Positions 1-8,698 of a stretch of DNA of 64,000 nt are shown here, piece after piece. Below the pieces are notes generated by a model. The model did no database searches. It was not told the DNA's origin and worked only from the letters and a program-made list of their open reading frames with translations. The stretch spans positions 1-64,000 of the forward strand of contig VGDT01000008.1 of the NCBI GenBank assembly GCA_016869595.1, in the 5' to 3' direction. The DNA is from Alphaproteobacteria bacterium. GTDB taxonomy: Bacteria; Pseudomonadota; Alphaproteobacteria; Rhizobiales; Beijerinckiaceae. Position 1 is the stretch's first letter, and every line of letters starts with the position of its first letter. The translations under genes and the position numbers were made by a program.

Positions 1-106
1 GTGGTCTCCGTTCCAGCGCGTCAACGCTGGAATCATTCGGGTTGAGGAACCCGGAGACTACGCCAACCAATTTCCAACCACCTCCGCGACGGGACCGAAT
101 GCGGGG

Positions 107-529
107 TTAATGCTCTTTCTGTTTTTGACAGGTAATGCGACATCCAATTAATTGGCGTAGCAGCGCTGAGCGAGCGGCCTGCTTCGCCTCGTCGGATAAG
201 CCGGCGACCTTGGTGGCGCGATGGGCCTCATCCTTGCCGATACCTAGCTCGCGAGCGGCTTTGCGGACGCCGCTATCATGGCGACCGGCCCCATTTGGAT
301 TGCTGTCCGATTTTGATTTTGTCGCAACTTGCGACGAAATTCCTTTCGCCTTCTTCTCCGCCAGCCTGATCCACTCGGCGATATACTCGTCGCGTTCCAG
401 GGCGGTGAGTTTTGTCGCAACTTGCGACGAAACTCCCTTCTCATTCTTTTCCGCCAACCTGATCCACTCGGCGATATGCTCATCGCGTTCGAGTGCGGCG
501 CGATGGAGATTTTCGGATATCTCCAACAT
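107..529 (-). pseudogene. ParB-like partition/nucleoid protein fragment, decayed
   Basis: The reading frame resembles the middle part of the ParB-like proteins found on plasmids, phages and integrated elements of Rhizobiales. It has the segment EISENLHRA, then ERDEHIAEWIRLAEK, then a helix-turn-helix-like stretch around AARELGIGKDEAHRATKVAGLSDEAK. The N-terminal ParB domain is missing: reading upstream in the same frame gives only about 11 more codons before a stop. The C-terminal part changes character after SALL and ends in unrelated residues, as expected after a frameshift. A block of 31 codons is present twice in tandem (93-bp period; the copies start at about 321 and 414). I read it as a gene remnant of a former mobile element. 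The family is recognised from motifs only, and a short expressed protein cannot be excluded. Confidence 0.55.
321..507. repeat. 93-bp tandem duplication inside the ParB-like remnant
   Basis: The 15-mer GTCGCAACTTGCGAC starts at 321 and again at 414, and the sequence after each copy is clearly homologous through the codons for the AEWIRLAEK motif. The period is 93 bp (31 codons), so the duplication kept the frame. The 15-mer is itself an inverted repeat (7-bp arms around one base). Confidence 0.8.
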
Positions 530-648
530 TCGAGCGGCGCGCCCGGTGATGCTTTTTTGTCACAGCCATCACAATCAGAAATTTTCTGACAGCAAATCAG
601 AAGAACGTTTGTTAGCGTCGTCATTGTCGATTGAATTGGAGACACGAC

Positions 649-816
649 ATGGAACATAAACACATCAAAAAAGAATGCTACGCGGTCGTTAGATTGAAGG
701 TCGTGGCCTTCGGCGATGGTTTTATCGAGATCGAGTCGGCCGACAAAAAGAGGAAGATTATACGCGTGCCGAGCGACGGTTTGCGGGAGCTTGAATTTAT
801 CAACGTTGCGGAGTGA
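649..816 (+). CDS. Small hypothetical protein (55 aa)
   Basis: I do not recognise a family. ATG at 649 has GGAG at 638-641 with a good spacing, so I prefer it to the in-frame TTG at 631. The protein is short, charged and probably beta-rich (pattern VVRLKVVAFGDGFIEIESADKKRK), with no membrane segment or cysteine motif. A perfect intrinsic terminator follows 17 bases after the stop, which supports a real transcription unit. It sits in the accessory-looking left end of the window, beside the ParB-like remnant on the other strand. Confidence 0.55.
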   Translation: MEHKHIKKECYAVVRLKVVAFGDGFIEIESADKKRKIIRVPSDGLRELEFINVAE

Positions 817-832
817 CTTGGCGCTCGCCATC

Positions 833-863
833 AAGCCCGATGCTCTCGCATCGGGCTTCTTTA
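833..863 (+). terminator. Rho-independent terminator after the 55-aa gene
   Basis: The sequence AAGCCCGATGC, loop TCTC, GCATCGGGCTT forms a perfect 11-bp stem, followed by a short T-rich tail. Confidence 0.85.
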
Positions 864-958
864 ATTGCATGGTGTGGTGCTGACGGCCGCCGAGCTTTGA
901 GGGTGAAGCGGGGCGGGCAATGGTCTCGGCTGGGCGCTTCTCGCCTTAGGGCCGGTTG

Positions 959-1171
959 TCATCGAGAAACAACCTTTAGGCTCGCGATAAACGGGCTCAA
1001 GCGATGTGATCTAGCCTGAAGCGAGTCTTTGATCGCGGCCAACTCTGAATCCCCCGTCTTAGCTGCTGATATACGAAAGCGGCCCCGGATCGTCGGATTA
1101 GCGCCGTGAACGCGATAGCGATAACTCACGTCATCTTCCTTGTAGACTACAAGCTGCAACCTTTTAGGCAT
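959..1171 (-). CDS. Small hypothetical protein (70 aa)
   Basis: No family is recognised. The start codon at 1171 is preceded on the minus strand by AGGGGGCGACCA, a convincing ribosome binding site, which is the main support for a gene. The protein is basic (N-terminus MPKRLQLVVYKEDDVSYRYRV) with no obvious motif. It lies in the accessory-looking left end and may be a leftover of the same element as the ParB-like remnant. Confidence 0.4.
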   Translation of the reverse strand: MPKRLQLVVYKEDDVSYRYRVHGANPTIRGRFRISAAKTGDSELAAIKDSLQARSHRLSPFIASLKVVSR

Positions 1172-1462
1172 TGGTCGCCCCCTGCTTTGCGCTAAGCATA
1201 GCAGGGAGTTGGGCCGAATCGCGAGCGCGCGTCAACACCGCCGAAATTCAAACTGAGACGCTGCGCGGCGATTCCGGACCGAGCGACGCGACGATTGGCG
1301 GGCCGCGCTCTTGAAGATCGCGGAGCGCAGCGGCAGACTGTCGCACCTTCGCATCGAAATGTGCTGGCGTGCGAGGCGGGGTTTTTTCGCTACCGATGAT
1401 ATAAATTAAGGTATAAACGATAATCACATTCAAATAATCGACTATTTATCAGTTTGTTGTGA
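1172..1462. other. Non-coding stretch with AT-rich island, probable junction
   Basis: I see no supportable gene here. About 1385-1462 is strikingly AT-rich compared with the rest of the window (tracts such as GATATAAATTAAGG and TCAAATAATCGACTATTTATC). It ends where the DnaA-C-like frame becomes open, so the boundary near 1460 looks like a recombination or insertion junction. Confidence 0.45.
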
Positions 1463-1687
1463 GCGAAATTAGCCGTCTACCTCTGCCATGTCGCGTTCGG
1501 CGCGAGTCTTTCGGCCTGCGCCAGGGCTTTCGCGCGAGACCGAGCGACCGTCCGCCACGCCTGCGCGACGATCGAGAACTTGCGCGACGATAGGCGCTTC
1601 GACGCAGGCGCGCGCAGGCTCGAATCCGCGCTCATCATGCAGCGCGACATGATTTGCGCCCTTCTTGCGCAAGGAAGCGCGCAATGA
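1463..1687 (+). pseudogene. 5'-truncated DnaA C-terminal-domain-like HTH gene
   Basis: The + strand frame from 1463 to the TGA at 1685-1687 is open. It encodes a segment like the DNA-binding C-terminal domain of DnaA (Bac_DnaA_C): KLAVYLCHVAFG, then ACARAFARDRATVRHACATI, which matches the DnaA signature pattern of phage-like R-D-R-(T/A)-T-V-x-H-A. Stand-alone proteins with this domain are known in Hyphomicrobiales, and I believe they often precede a DUF6456 gene. Here the frame meets a stop at 1460-1462, has no ATG/GTG/TTG before the conserved domain, and changes to AT-rich sequence upstream. The 5' part of the gene therefore appears to be lost. Its stop overlaps the next start as ATGA, so the two were once translationally coupled. 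Confidence 0.65.
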
Positions 1688-2541
1688 AGAAAAACGCGGG
1701 GCGCTCAGCCAAAGAAGAAATCGGCCGCGCCATGCGCCGGCTGCTGCAGGCGCTTAGCGAGCCGGGCGCGCGCGGCGCGCTCAGCGCACTCGAAGCGTCG
1801 ACGCTCGTCGTGCTCGCCGCGAGCAAAGGCGTGACCGTCGTTCGCGCGCGACTGCCCGCCGCCGCCGGCGACGCCGCGCTCGCCGAAGGACTCGTGCGGT
1901 GGGAACATGAAGGCGCGGAACGCCGGCTGGCGCTCACCGACGCCGGCCGCGCGCATCTTCGCAGACTGTCGGCGCCGGATGTCGATCAGGCCGAACCGTT
2001 TCGTGCGCAGCATGCGTCCTATGCGTTGCGCCAGCTCGAAAAGGGCGCGCGTCCGGCGCTCGTCAATGAAGCGGAAAGCCCGCTCGCCTGGCTCGCGCGG
2101 CGAAAGGACCGCGACGGCCGATCCTTTCTCGACGCCGCGCAGCTCGAAGCCGGCGAGCGCTTCCGCCGCGACATCGAGCAGGCGCAGCTCTTGCAGCGCG
2201 TAACCGCGAATTGGGAGGCTTCGATCAACGCGGCGCGTCGCGGCGCTGACGCTGGCGCCGTCTCCGAGGTTGCGATCGACGCGCGTGGGCGACTCGCGCG
2301 CGCCTTCGACTCGGTGGGGCCGGAAATGGCGGGGCTCGTGACCGACGTCTGCGGCTATCTCAAGGGATTGGAGATCGTTGAAAGCGAACGCGGCTGGCCG
2401 CCGCGCTCGGCGAAAGTCGTTCTCAGAATCGCGCTCGATCGATTGGCGCGCCATTACGGGCTTGCGGTCGAGGCGCGTGGCCGCGACCGCGCCGAGTCGC
2501 TGCTGCATTGGGGCGCGGAGGACTATCGGCCAAGGATGTGA
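1684..2541 (+). CDS. DUF6456 domain protein, putative HTH regulator
   Basis: A 285-aa protein. Residues about 140 to the end match the DUF6456 family of alphaproteobacterial proteins (pattern ...RFRRDIEQAQLLQRVTANWE... and ...GWPPRSAKVVLRIALDRLARHYGL). The N-terminal half resembles a winged-helix fold (ALTDAGRAHLRRL). The family is thought to bind DNA, but its role is not known. Start ATG at 1684 has AAGGAAG upstream and overlaps the stop of the truncated DnaA-C-like gene as ATGA. The truncation has removed the natural upstream part of the unit, so its present promoter is unclear. Confidence 0.75.
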   Translation: MKKNAGRSAKEEIGRAMRRLLQALSEPGARGALSALEASTLVVLAASKGVTVVRARLPAAAGDAALAEGLVRWEHEGAERRLALTDAGRAHLRRLSAPDVDQAEPFRAQHASYALRQLEKGARPALVNEAESPLAWLARRKDRDGRSFLDAAQLEAGERFRRDIEQAQLLQRVTANWEASINAARRGADAGAVSEVAIDARGRLARAFDSVGPEMAGLVTDVCGYLKGLEIVESERGWPPRSAKVVLRIALDRLARHYGLAVEARGRDRAESLLHWGAEDYRPRM

Positions 2542-2543
2542 GC

Positions 2544-2706
2544 CCAGCCCCCTCCCTGTCCCTCCCCCGCTTCGCGGGAGAGGGGACGCTAACGAGCAGC
2601 GCAGCGCTATGGCGGCAGGGAGCATGGATAATTCAGCGCAGCGTTCTCATGAAGCGCCGGGACCGACTCCCTCTCCCGCGAAGCGGGGGAGGGTTGGGGT
2701 GGGGGC
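2544..2706. repeat. Inverted pair of CCCTCTCCCGCGAAGCGGG-type palindromes
   Basis: Two GC-rich palindromic units face each other between the DUF6456 gene and sufE. One (2544-2588) is centred on CCCCCGCTTCGCGGGAGAGG and the other (2659-2706) on CCTCTCCCGCGAAGCGGGGG. Short palindromes of this kind are widespread intergenic elements in Rhizobiales. Here they lie between convergent genes and could act as a bidirectional terminator. Confidence 0.65.
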
Positions 2707-3129
2707 CTACGCCGCCATCGCCTCGCGGGCTTCTTTCTTGATCCGCTCGACCATGGACCGAAGGCCATTGGCGCGCTGCGGCGTCAGATGTTCGGCGAGG
2801 CCGAGCTCCTTGAACAGCGGCTGCGCGTCGGTGTCGACGATTTCCTGCGCCGGCCGTCCAGAGTAAAGCGCCAGCACCAGCGCGACGAGGCCGCGCACAA
2901 TATGCGCGTCGCTGTCGCCGCGAAACGAGAGCGTCGTGTGTCCCTCAGAGTCGCGAGCCGGCGTCGTTTCAAGCCAGACCTGGCTGGCGCAGCCGCGCAC
3001 TTTGTTGGCGTCGGTATAGGCGTCTTTCGGCAGCGGCTCGAGCGTGCGGCCAAGCTCGATGAGATAGCGGTAGCGATCCTCCCACTCATCGAGCAGTTCG
3101 AAATTGCCTATGATCTCGTCGATTTGCAT
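2707..3129 (-). CDS. sufE: Cysteine desulfuration protein SufE
   Basis: A 140-aa SufE-family protein. SufE accepts persulfide sulfur from the desulfurase SufS and passes it to the SufBCD scaffold for iron-sulfur cluster assembly in the cytoplasm. The acceptor cysteine is Cys47 in the KVRGCASQVW motif. The C-terminal helices (LTPQRANGLRSMVERIK) are typical. I chose ATG at 3129 because GGGG lies four bases upstream; the in-frame ATG at 3141 would place that site inside the gene. The rest of the suf operon is not in this window, and a stand-alone sufE is common in Hyphomicrobiales. Confidence 0.92.
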   Translation of the reverse strand: MQIDEIIGNFELLDEWEDRYRYLIELGRTLEPLPKDAYTDANKVRGCASQVWLETTPARDSEGHTTLSFRGDSDAHIVRGLVALVLALYSGRPAQEIVDTDAQPLFKELGLAEHLTPQRANGLRSMVERIKKEAREAMAA

Positions 3130-3272
3130 TTTACCCCGCATCCTTCCGGCGCATTCTACCTCAATTTAAGCGCCGATTAAGCGTCAAGCCGCGCCCTTTC
3201 CCTGGCGAGGGCCACGCCTTACATTTCGCGCAACGATCGCCGGCGCGCCGCGCCGCTCTTTGGGAGTTTTAT

Positions 3273-3869
3273 ATGAGCGACTTTTCCCGCTGGCGCGCCG
3301 TCGCCGCCGCGATTTTCCTTTCTATGGGTCTTTCCGGCTGCGGCTACAACACGATCCCGACGCTCGAAGAAAACGCCAAGGCGAAATGGTCGGACGTGCA
3401 GTCGCAATATCAGCGCCGCGCCGATCTCATCCCTAATCTCGTCGAGACCGTGAAGGGCTACGCCAAGCAGGAGAAGGACGTGCTCACCTCGGTCGTCGAG
3501 GCCCGCGCCAAGGCGACTTCGGTCAAGGTCGACGCGAGTTCCTTAACCGACCCTGAAAAGATGAAGCAGTTTCAGGAGGCGCAAAATCAGCTGACGGGCG
3601 CGCTCGGCCGGCTGATCGCGGTGAGCGAAGCCTATCCTGATTTGAAATCCAACCAGAACTTCCTCGCCCTGCAATCGCAGCTCGAAGGCACCGAGAACCG
3701 CATCAATGTCGCGCGCCGCGACTACATCGAAGCGGTGCGGGAATTCAACACCTCGCTGCGCACCTTCCCGACGCTGCTCTGGGCGAAGACCTTCTTTGCA
3801 AGCACGAAACCGATGGCGGAATTCTCCGTAGCCGGCGCGGCGCAAACGCCGCCGCAAGTGAAGTTTTGA
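3273..3869 (+). CDS. lemA: LemA family lipoprotein
   Basis: A 198-aa LemA-family protein. The N-terminus is a lipoprotein signal with lipobox LSGC (Cys23), followed by the conserved YNTIPTLEENAKAKWSDVQ segment and the long helical region with RRADLIPNLVETVKGYA. LemA proteins are membrane-anchored helical proteins of unclear biochemical role. They are usually followed by TPM-domain (DUF477) genes, but here the next gene is cysE. GGGAG precedes the ATG at 3273. Confidence 0.9.
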   Translation: MSDFSRWRAVAAAIFLSMGLSGCGYNTIPTLEENAKAKWSDVQSQYQRRADLIPNLVETVKGYAKQEKDVLTSVVEARAKATSVKVDASSLTDPEKMKQFQEAQNQLTGALGRLIAVSEAYPDLKSNQNFLALQSQLEGTENRINVARRDYIEAVREFNTSLRTFPTLLWAKTFFASTKPMAEFSVAGAAQTPPQVKF

Positions 3870-3871
3870 GA

Positions 3872-4723
3872 ATGGACGCCGACGCGCCGAGCGAGGATCT
3901 GAGCGCGCTCGCGGCGGAGGCTGAGGCGATGTGGGCGCATATGCGCCGCGAAGCCGAGGAGGCGCTGCGCCTCGATCCGTCGCTGACGCCGCTAATGCTC
4001 GGCGCGATCCTCGACCGCGCCTCTCTTGAAGAGGCTGTGGTCCACCGCATCGCCACAAGACTGGGCGCGTCCGCGATCGACGCCGACGCGATCGCCGACG
4101 CCTTTATGCAGGCGGCGCGCGACGATGAGACGATCGCCACGGCGTTCCGCGCCGATCTCGTCGCCTGTGTCGAGCGCGATCCCGCCTGCGGGCGGATGAT
4201 CGAACCGCTGCTCTATTTCAAGGGGTTCCATGCGATCCAGTCGGCGCGGCTCGCGCATGCGCTGTGGCGGGGAAGGCGACATGACTTCGCCTACTACATT
4301 CAGAGCCGCGCCTCCGACGCGCTCGCGGCCGACATTCATCCGGCGGCGCGTTTCGGGAAGGGGCTGTTCCTTGATCACGGCACTGGCTTCGTCGTCGGCG
4401 AGACAGCTGTCGTCGACGATGACGTTTCTATCCTGCATAGCGTGACGCTCGGCGGCACAGGCAAAGTTGCGGGCGACCGTCATCCGAAGGTCAGGCGCGG
4501 CGTGATGATCGGGGCAGGCGCCAAAATCCTCGGCAATATCGAAATCGGCGCCTGTTCGCGCATCGCCGCGGGCTCGGTGGTGCTGAAATCGGTTCCGCCG
4601 AATTCGATCGTCGCGGGCGTTCCGGCGAAGGTGGTCGGGACCGAGTCCCGCGCGGAGCCGGCGCGCGACATGGACCAAATCCTGCGCGGCCTCGCCTATG
4701 ATTCCTTCGATTACGTCATCTGA
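3872..4723 (+). CDS. cysE: Serine O-acetyltransferase
   Basis: A 283-aa serine acetyltransferase that makes O-acetylserine from serine and acetyl-CoA, the first step of cysteine synthesis. It has the helical N-terminal SATase domain and a C-terminal left-handed beta-helix of hexapeptide repeats. The catalytic-site pattern ADIHPAARFGKGLFLDHGTG includes Asp154 and His169, and VTLGGTG follows. ATG at 3872 begins two bases after the lemA stop. Sulfur metabolism links it loosely to sufE and gshB nearby. Confidence 0.93.
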   Translation: MDADAPSEDLSALAAEAEAMWAHMRREAEEALRLDPSLTPLMLGAILDRASLEEAVVHRIATRLGASAIDADAIADAFMQAARDDETIATAFRADLVACVERDPACGRMIEPLLYFKGFHAIQSARLAHALWRGRRHDFAYYIQSRASDALAADIHPAARFGKGLFLDHGTGFVVGETAVVDDDVSILHSVTLGGTGKVAGDRHPKVRRGVMIGAGAKILGNIEIGACSRIAAGSVVLKSVPPNSIVAGVPAKVVGTESRAEPARDMDQILRGLAYDSFDYVI

Positions 4724-4862
4724 CCTAGGCCTCCGCGGCGCTTAAGCGGCTTGAGCGATTGAGGGTTGCGCAGGCCCGCGGTTCTCCTGCTATGTGTCGT
4801 TGGATGAGGCGGCCCGTATCATAGCCGGGCCGAAAACGGCGGGCGCGGCGGCAGGGGGATCG

Positions 4863-5837
4863 ATGCTCGAGATAGCGGTCCAGATGGACCCGTTGGAACG
4901 CATTAATTTCGCTGGCGATTCTACCTTTGCGCTGATGCTGGAGGCGAAGCTCAGGGGGCATCGCCTGTGGTTCTATACGCCAGATCAACTGTCGCTCGAG
5001 GGCGACCGGCTGACGGCGCGCGCCCATGGCATCGAGGTTTTCGACGATCCTTCCCGCTATTACACGCTCGGCGAGGCGACCGACCTTGATCTGTGCGCCA
5101 TGGATGTCGTGCTGCTACGCCAAGACCCGCCGTTTGATCTTGCCTATATTACCTCCACGCATTTTCTGGAGCGGCTCGCGCCGAAGACACTCGTCGTCAA
5201 CGACCCCGCGCATGTGCGCAATGCGCCCGAAAAAATCTTCGTGATGGAATTCGCCGATTTGATGCCGCCGACGCTGATCACGCGCGACCGCGCGGCGATC
5301 GAGCGCTTTCGCGCCAAGCATGGCGACGTCGTCATGAAGCCGCTCTACGGCCATGGCGGCGCCGCGGTGTTCAAGGTCGGGCGCCGTGATCCGAACTTCG
5401 GTTCGCTCTTCGATATGTTCGCGACGATGTTCCGCGAGCCATGGGTCACACAGCGCTTCCTGCCGGAGATCGTGAAGGGCGACAAGCGCATCCTTCTCAT
5501 CGACGGCGAGGCGATGGGGGCGCTCAACCGTATTCCCGCCGATGACGACATCCGTTCGAATCTGGTGCGCGGCGGCGCGCCTGCGGCGTCGGAACTCGAC
5601 GCGAGAGAGAAGCAAATCTGTGCGAGGCTTTCGACGGAGCTGAAGCGGCGCGGGCTGCTCTTCGTCGGCATCGATGTGATCGACGGCTGGCTCACTGAAA
5701 TCAACGTGACCTCGCCGACCGGATTGCGCGCGCTAAAACGCGTCGGCGGGCCGGATCTCGCGCCGCCGCTGTTCGACGCCATCGAAAGGCGTTTGCGCGC
5801 CCAGCGCGCATCGGGCCGGTCGCCGGAATACACTTAA
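4863..5837 (+). CDS. gshB: Glutathione synthetase
   Basis: A 324-aa ATP-grasp enzyme that joins gamma-glutamylcysteine and glycine. Diagnostic stretches are the N-terminal [19 protein letters not shown], the [18 protein letters not shown] segment, [10 protein letters not shown] (ATP-binding loop), and [19 protein letters not shown] near the end. ATG at 4863 is preceded by AGGGGG; the in-frame start at 4794 would add 23 residues foreign to the family. The stop is immediately followed by the glnD start. Confidence 0.95.
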   Translation: MLEIAVQMDPLERINFAGDSTFALMLEAKLRGHRLWFYTPDQLSLEGDRLTARAHGIEVFDDPSRYYTLGEATDLDLCAMDVVLLRQDPPFDLAYITSTHFLERLAPKTLVVNDPAHVRNAPEKIFVMEFADLMPPTLITRDRAAIERFRAKHGDVVMKPLYGHGGAAVFKVGRRDPNFGSLFDMFATMFREPWVTQRFLPEIVKGDKRILLIDGEAMGALNRIPADDDIRSNLVRGGAPAASELDAREKQICARLSTELKRRGLLFVGIDVIDGWLTEINVTSPTGLRALKRVGGPDLAPPLFDAIERRLRAQRASGRSPEYT

Positions 5838-8645
5838 ATGAACGAAGTCGCGCTTCTCAGCGCTTTTTCCGGTCTTGATCCTGACTCGCAGTTCCGCGGT
5901 CTGCGAGAGGCGCTTGCGCCTTCGGTCGCTGCGATCTGCAAGAGAGAGCGCGGCCATGCGCGGCGCACGGCGATCGTCGAACTGTTTCGCTCGGCTCTCG
6001 CGGAAGGACGCGAGATCGCCCGCGCGCGGCTCGAGGCGCGGGGCTCGGGCTGGGCCTGCGCGAGATTGCTCTCCGCGCTCGAAGACGAGTTGATCGGCGC
6101 GATCTACGATTATGTCGTGCGTTACGTTTACGTGGTCGATAATCCGACCTTCGCTGAGCGTCTCGCGATTGTCGCTGTCGGCGGCTATGGGCGCGGCGCG
6201 CTCGCGCCGGGCTCGGACATCGATCTTCTGTTTCTCGTCCCCTACAAACAGACGCCCTGGGGCGAGAGCGTCATCGAGGCGATCCTTTATATTCTGTGGG
6301 ATCTACGTCAGAAGGTCGGTCATGCGACGCGCTCCGTCGCCGAATGCATGCGTCAGGCCCGCGCCGACATGACCATTCGAACGACGCTTCTCGAATCGCG
6401 TTTCATCCTCGGCAACGTCGAACTCTTCAATGAATTTCGCGACAGCTTCGACCGCGAGGTCGCCCGTTCGGATACGCGTGAGTTTGTCTCCGCCAAGCTC
6501 GCTGAGCGCGACGCACGCGTGCTGCGCGCCGGCGCCTCGCGCTATCTCGTTGAACCGAATGTTAAGGAGGGCAAGGGCGGCCTGCGTGATCTGAATACGC
6601 TGTTCTGGATCGCCAAATATGTCTATCGCGTGCGCGAGCCGAAAGAGCTCGTCGCCGCGGGGCTTTTCACCGCCGCCGAGCTCAGCCTCTTCGAGCGCTG
6701 CGAAGAGTTTCTGTGGCGCGTGCGCTGCCATCTGCATTTCGCGACAGGCCGCGCCGAAGAACGGCTCGCTTTCGACGTGCAGCCGACGGTCGCGAGGCGT
6801 CTCGGCTATCACGACCGCAGCGGACTGTCGCCGGTCGAGCGCTTCATGAAGCACTACTTCCTCGTCGCCAAGGAAGTCGGCGATCTCACGGCGATCGTCT
6901 GCGCGGCGCTTGAAGAGAAGCAGGCGAAGCCGCGCGCGATTTTCGAACGCTTCTTGCAGCCGTTCCGGCGCCGGCGCAGCCGCGCCCCGCAGGGCGATTT
7001 CATCGTCGATCACGATCGCATCAGCATCGTCGACGCCGATGTGTTCAAGCGCGATCCCGTCAACATCATCCGGCTTTTCTGGATGGCCGATCATCACGGC
7101 CTGCCGCTTCACCCCGACGCTTTGCGCGCGGTGACTCTATCGCTGCGGCTCATCGACGCCAATTTGCGCGCGAGCAAAGAGGCCAATCGACTCTTCCTTG
7201 AAATCCTGCTCTCGCGCAACATGACCGAAATCACGCTGCGCAGGATGAACGAGACAGGCGTGCTCGGGCGCTTCATTCCGGATTTCGGCAAAGTCGTCGC
7301 GATGATGCAGTTCAACATGTATCATCACTATACGGTCGACGAGCATCTGCTGCGCGCCGTTGGCGGACTGTCCGACCTCGAAGCCGGGCGCATGCCCGAC
7401 CATCAGCAACTCGTCGACGAAATCCTGCCGACGATCGTCAATCGCAAGGTCCTTTATCTCGGCCTCTTCCTGCACGATATCGCCAAGGGCCGGAAGGAGG
7501 ATCACTCGCTCGTCGGCATGGAGGTGGCGCGCACGCTATGTCCGCGCTTGGGGTTCACGCCCGGCGAGACAGAGTCCGTCGCCTGGCTCGTCGAGCATCA
7601 TCTCACCATGTCGAGCTTCGCCCAGAGCCGCGATCTCTCCGATCGCGTCACGATCGACAATTTCGCCGCCATCGTTCAGACGATGGAGCGGCTGAAGATG
7701 CTGTTCGTTCTCACCGTCTGCGACATCAATGCGGTCGGGCCCGGCGTGCTCGACGCCTGGAAGGCGCAGCTTCTGCGTGTGCTCTATTGGGAAACCGAAG
7801 TCGTGCTCGGCGGCGGCCATTCGGCGGTCGATCGCAAAAGCCGTGTCGCGGTCGCGAAAGAAGATCTGCGCGCCGCGCTTCCCGAGTGGAGCGATGAGGA
7901 ATTCGACGCCTACGCCAAGCGTCACTATCCCGCTTATTGGCTCAAGGTCGACGTCGCGCGCAAGGTTCGCCACGCCGAACTGCTTCGCGAGATGAACGGC
8001 GCGCCGGCGCCGCTTGCGACGGCTGTCGAACTCGACAGAACGCGGGGCGCCGTAGAACTGACCGTCGTCGCTCCGGATAATCCGCGCTTGTTGTCGATCA
8101 TCGCCGGCGGCTGTGCGGCGGGCGGCGCAAATATCGTCGACGCGCATATCTTCACCACCGCGGACGGTCTCGCGCTCGATACGATTTTCTTCTCGCGCGC
8201 GTTCGACTATGACGAAGACGAAATGCGTCGCGCTCGACGCGTCGCCGACCTCATCGGGAGAGCGCTGCGCGGCGAGATCGTCGTGTCCGAAGAGCTGAGG
8301 GCCCGCGCCAAGGCGCATTTGCCGACGGACGCTTTCTCGGTCGCGCCAGAGGTCGTCGTCGATAACAGCCTGTCCAACGTCTATACGGTGATCGAAGTTT
8401 CGGGACTTGACCGCGAGGGGCTGCTGTTCGAACTCACGAATGCGATCTCGCGACTCAATCTCAATATTGCGTCAGCGCATATCGTCACCTTCGGCGAACG
8501 CGCGGTTGACGCCTTCTACGTCACCGATTTGACGGGCGCGAAGATCGCGTCGCCGCAGCGCCAAGCGGCGATCAAACGCCAGCTATTGGATGTGTTCAGC
8601 GGTCAGGGCGCGCGTGGCGCGAGAACGTCCGCCGCCACGACTTGA
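5838..8645 (+). CDS. glnD: Bifunctional PII uridylyltransferase / uridylyl-removing enzyme
   Basis: A 935-aa nitrogen sensor that adds or removes UMP on PII proteins according to glutamine level. Domains in order: nucleotidyltransferase with GGYGRGALAPGSDIDL (Asp127 and Asp129), a linker and helical region, an HD phosphohydrolase domain with LFLHDIAKGRKEDHS near residue 542, and two ACT domains near residues 735 and 850. The length is typical for alphaproteobacteria. Its ATG follows the gshB TAA with no gap, so the two are probably cotranscribed. Confidence 0.97.
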   Translation: MNEVALLSAFSGLDPDSQFRGLREALAPSVAAICKRERGHARRTAIVELFRSALAEGREIARARLEARGSGWACARLLSALEDELIGAIYDYVVRYVYVVDNPTFAERLAIVAVGGYGRGALAPGSDIDLLFLVPYKQTPWGESVIEAILYILWDLRQKVGHATRSVAECMRQARADMTIRTTLLESRFILGNVELFNEFRDSFDREVARSDTREFVSAKLAERDARVLRAGASRYLVEPNVKEGKGGLRDLNTLFWIAKYVYRVREPKELVAAGLFTAAELSLFERCEEFLWRVRCHLHFATGRAEERLAFDVQPTVARRLGYHDRSGLSPVERFMKHYFLVAKEVGDLTAIVCAALEEKQAKPRAIFERFLQPFRRRRSRAPQGDFIVDHDRISIVDADVFKRDPVNIIRLFWMADHHGLPLHPDALRAVTLSLRLIDANLRASKEANRLFLEILLSRNMTEITLRRMNETGVLGRFIPDFGKVVAMMQFNMYHHYTVDEHLLRAVGGLSDLEAGRMPDHQQLVDEILPTIVNRKVLYLGLFLHDIAKGRKEDHSLVGMEVARTLCPRLGFTPGETESVAWLVEHHLTMSSFAQSRDLSDRVTIDNFAAIVQTMERLKMLFVLTVCDINAVGPGVLDAWKAQLLRVLYWETEVVLGGGHSAVDRKSRVAVAKEDLRAALPEWSDEEFDAYAKRHYPAYWLKVDVARKVRHAELLREMNGAPAPLATAVELDRTRGAVELTVVAPDNPRLLSIIAGGCAAGGANIVDAHIFTTADGLALDTIFFSRAFDYDEDEMRRARRVADLIGRALRGEIVVSEELRARAKAHLPTDAFSVAPEVVVDNSLSNVYTVIEVSGLDREGLLFELTNAISRLNLNIASAHIVTFGERAVDAFYVTDLTGAKIASPQRQAAIKRQLLDVFSGQGARGARTSAATT

Positions 8646-8698
8646 TTTTGACGTTTCCTGCGCAGATATCGGCGCCTTTACGGAACTAAGGTGACAGC

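Noticed and set aside
1248..1433. Possible 61-aa gene on the minus strand
   Set aside because: No binding site or family features, and part lies in the AT-rich junction sequence.
1469..1684. Possible 71-aa gene on the minus strand
   Set aside because: Antisense to the DnaA-C-like remnant, which has clear homology.
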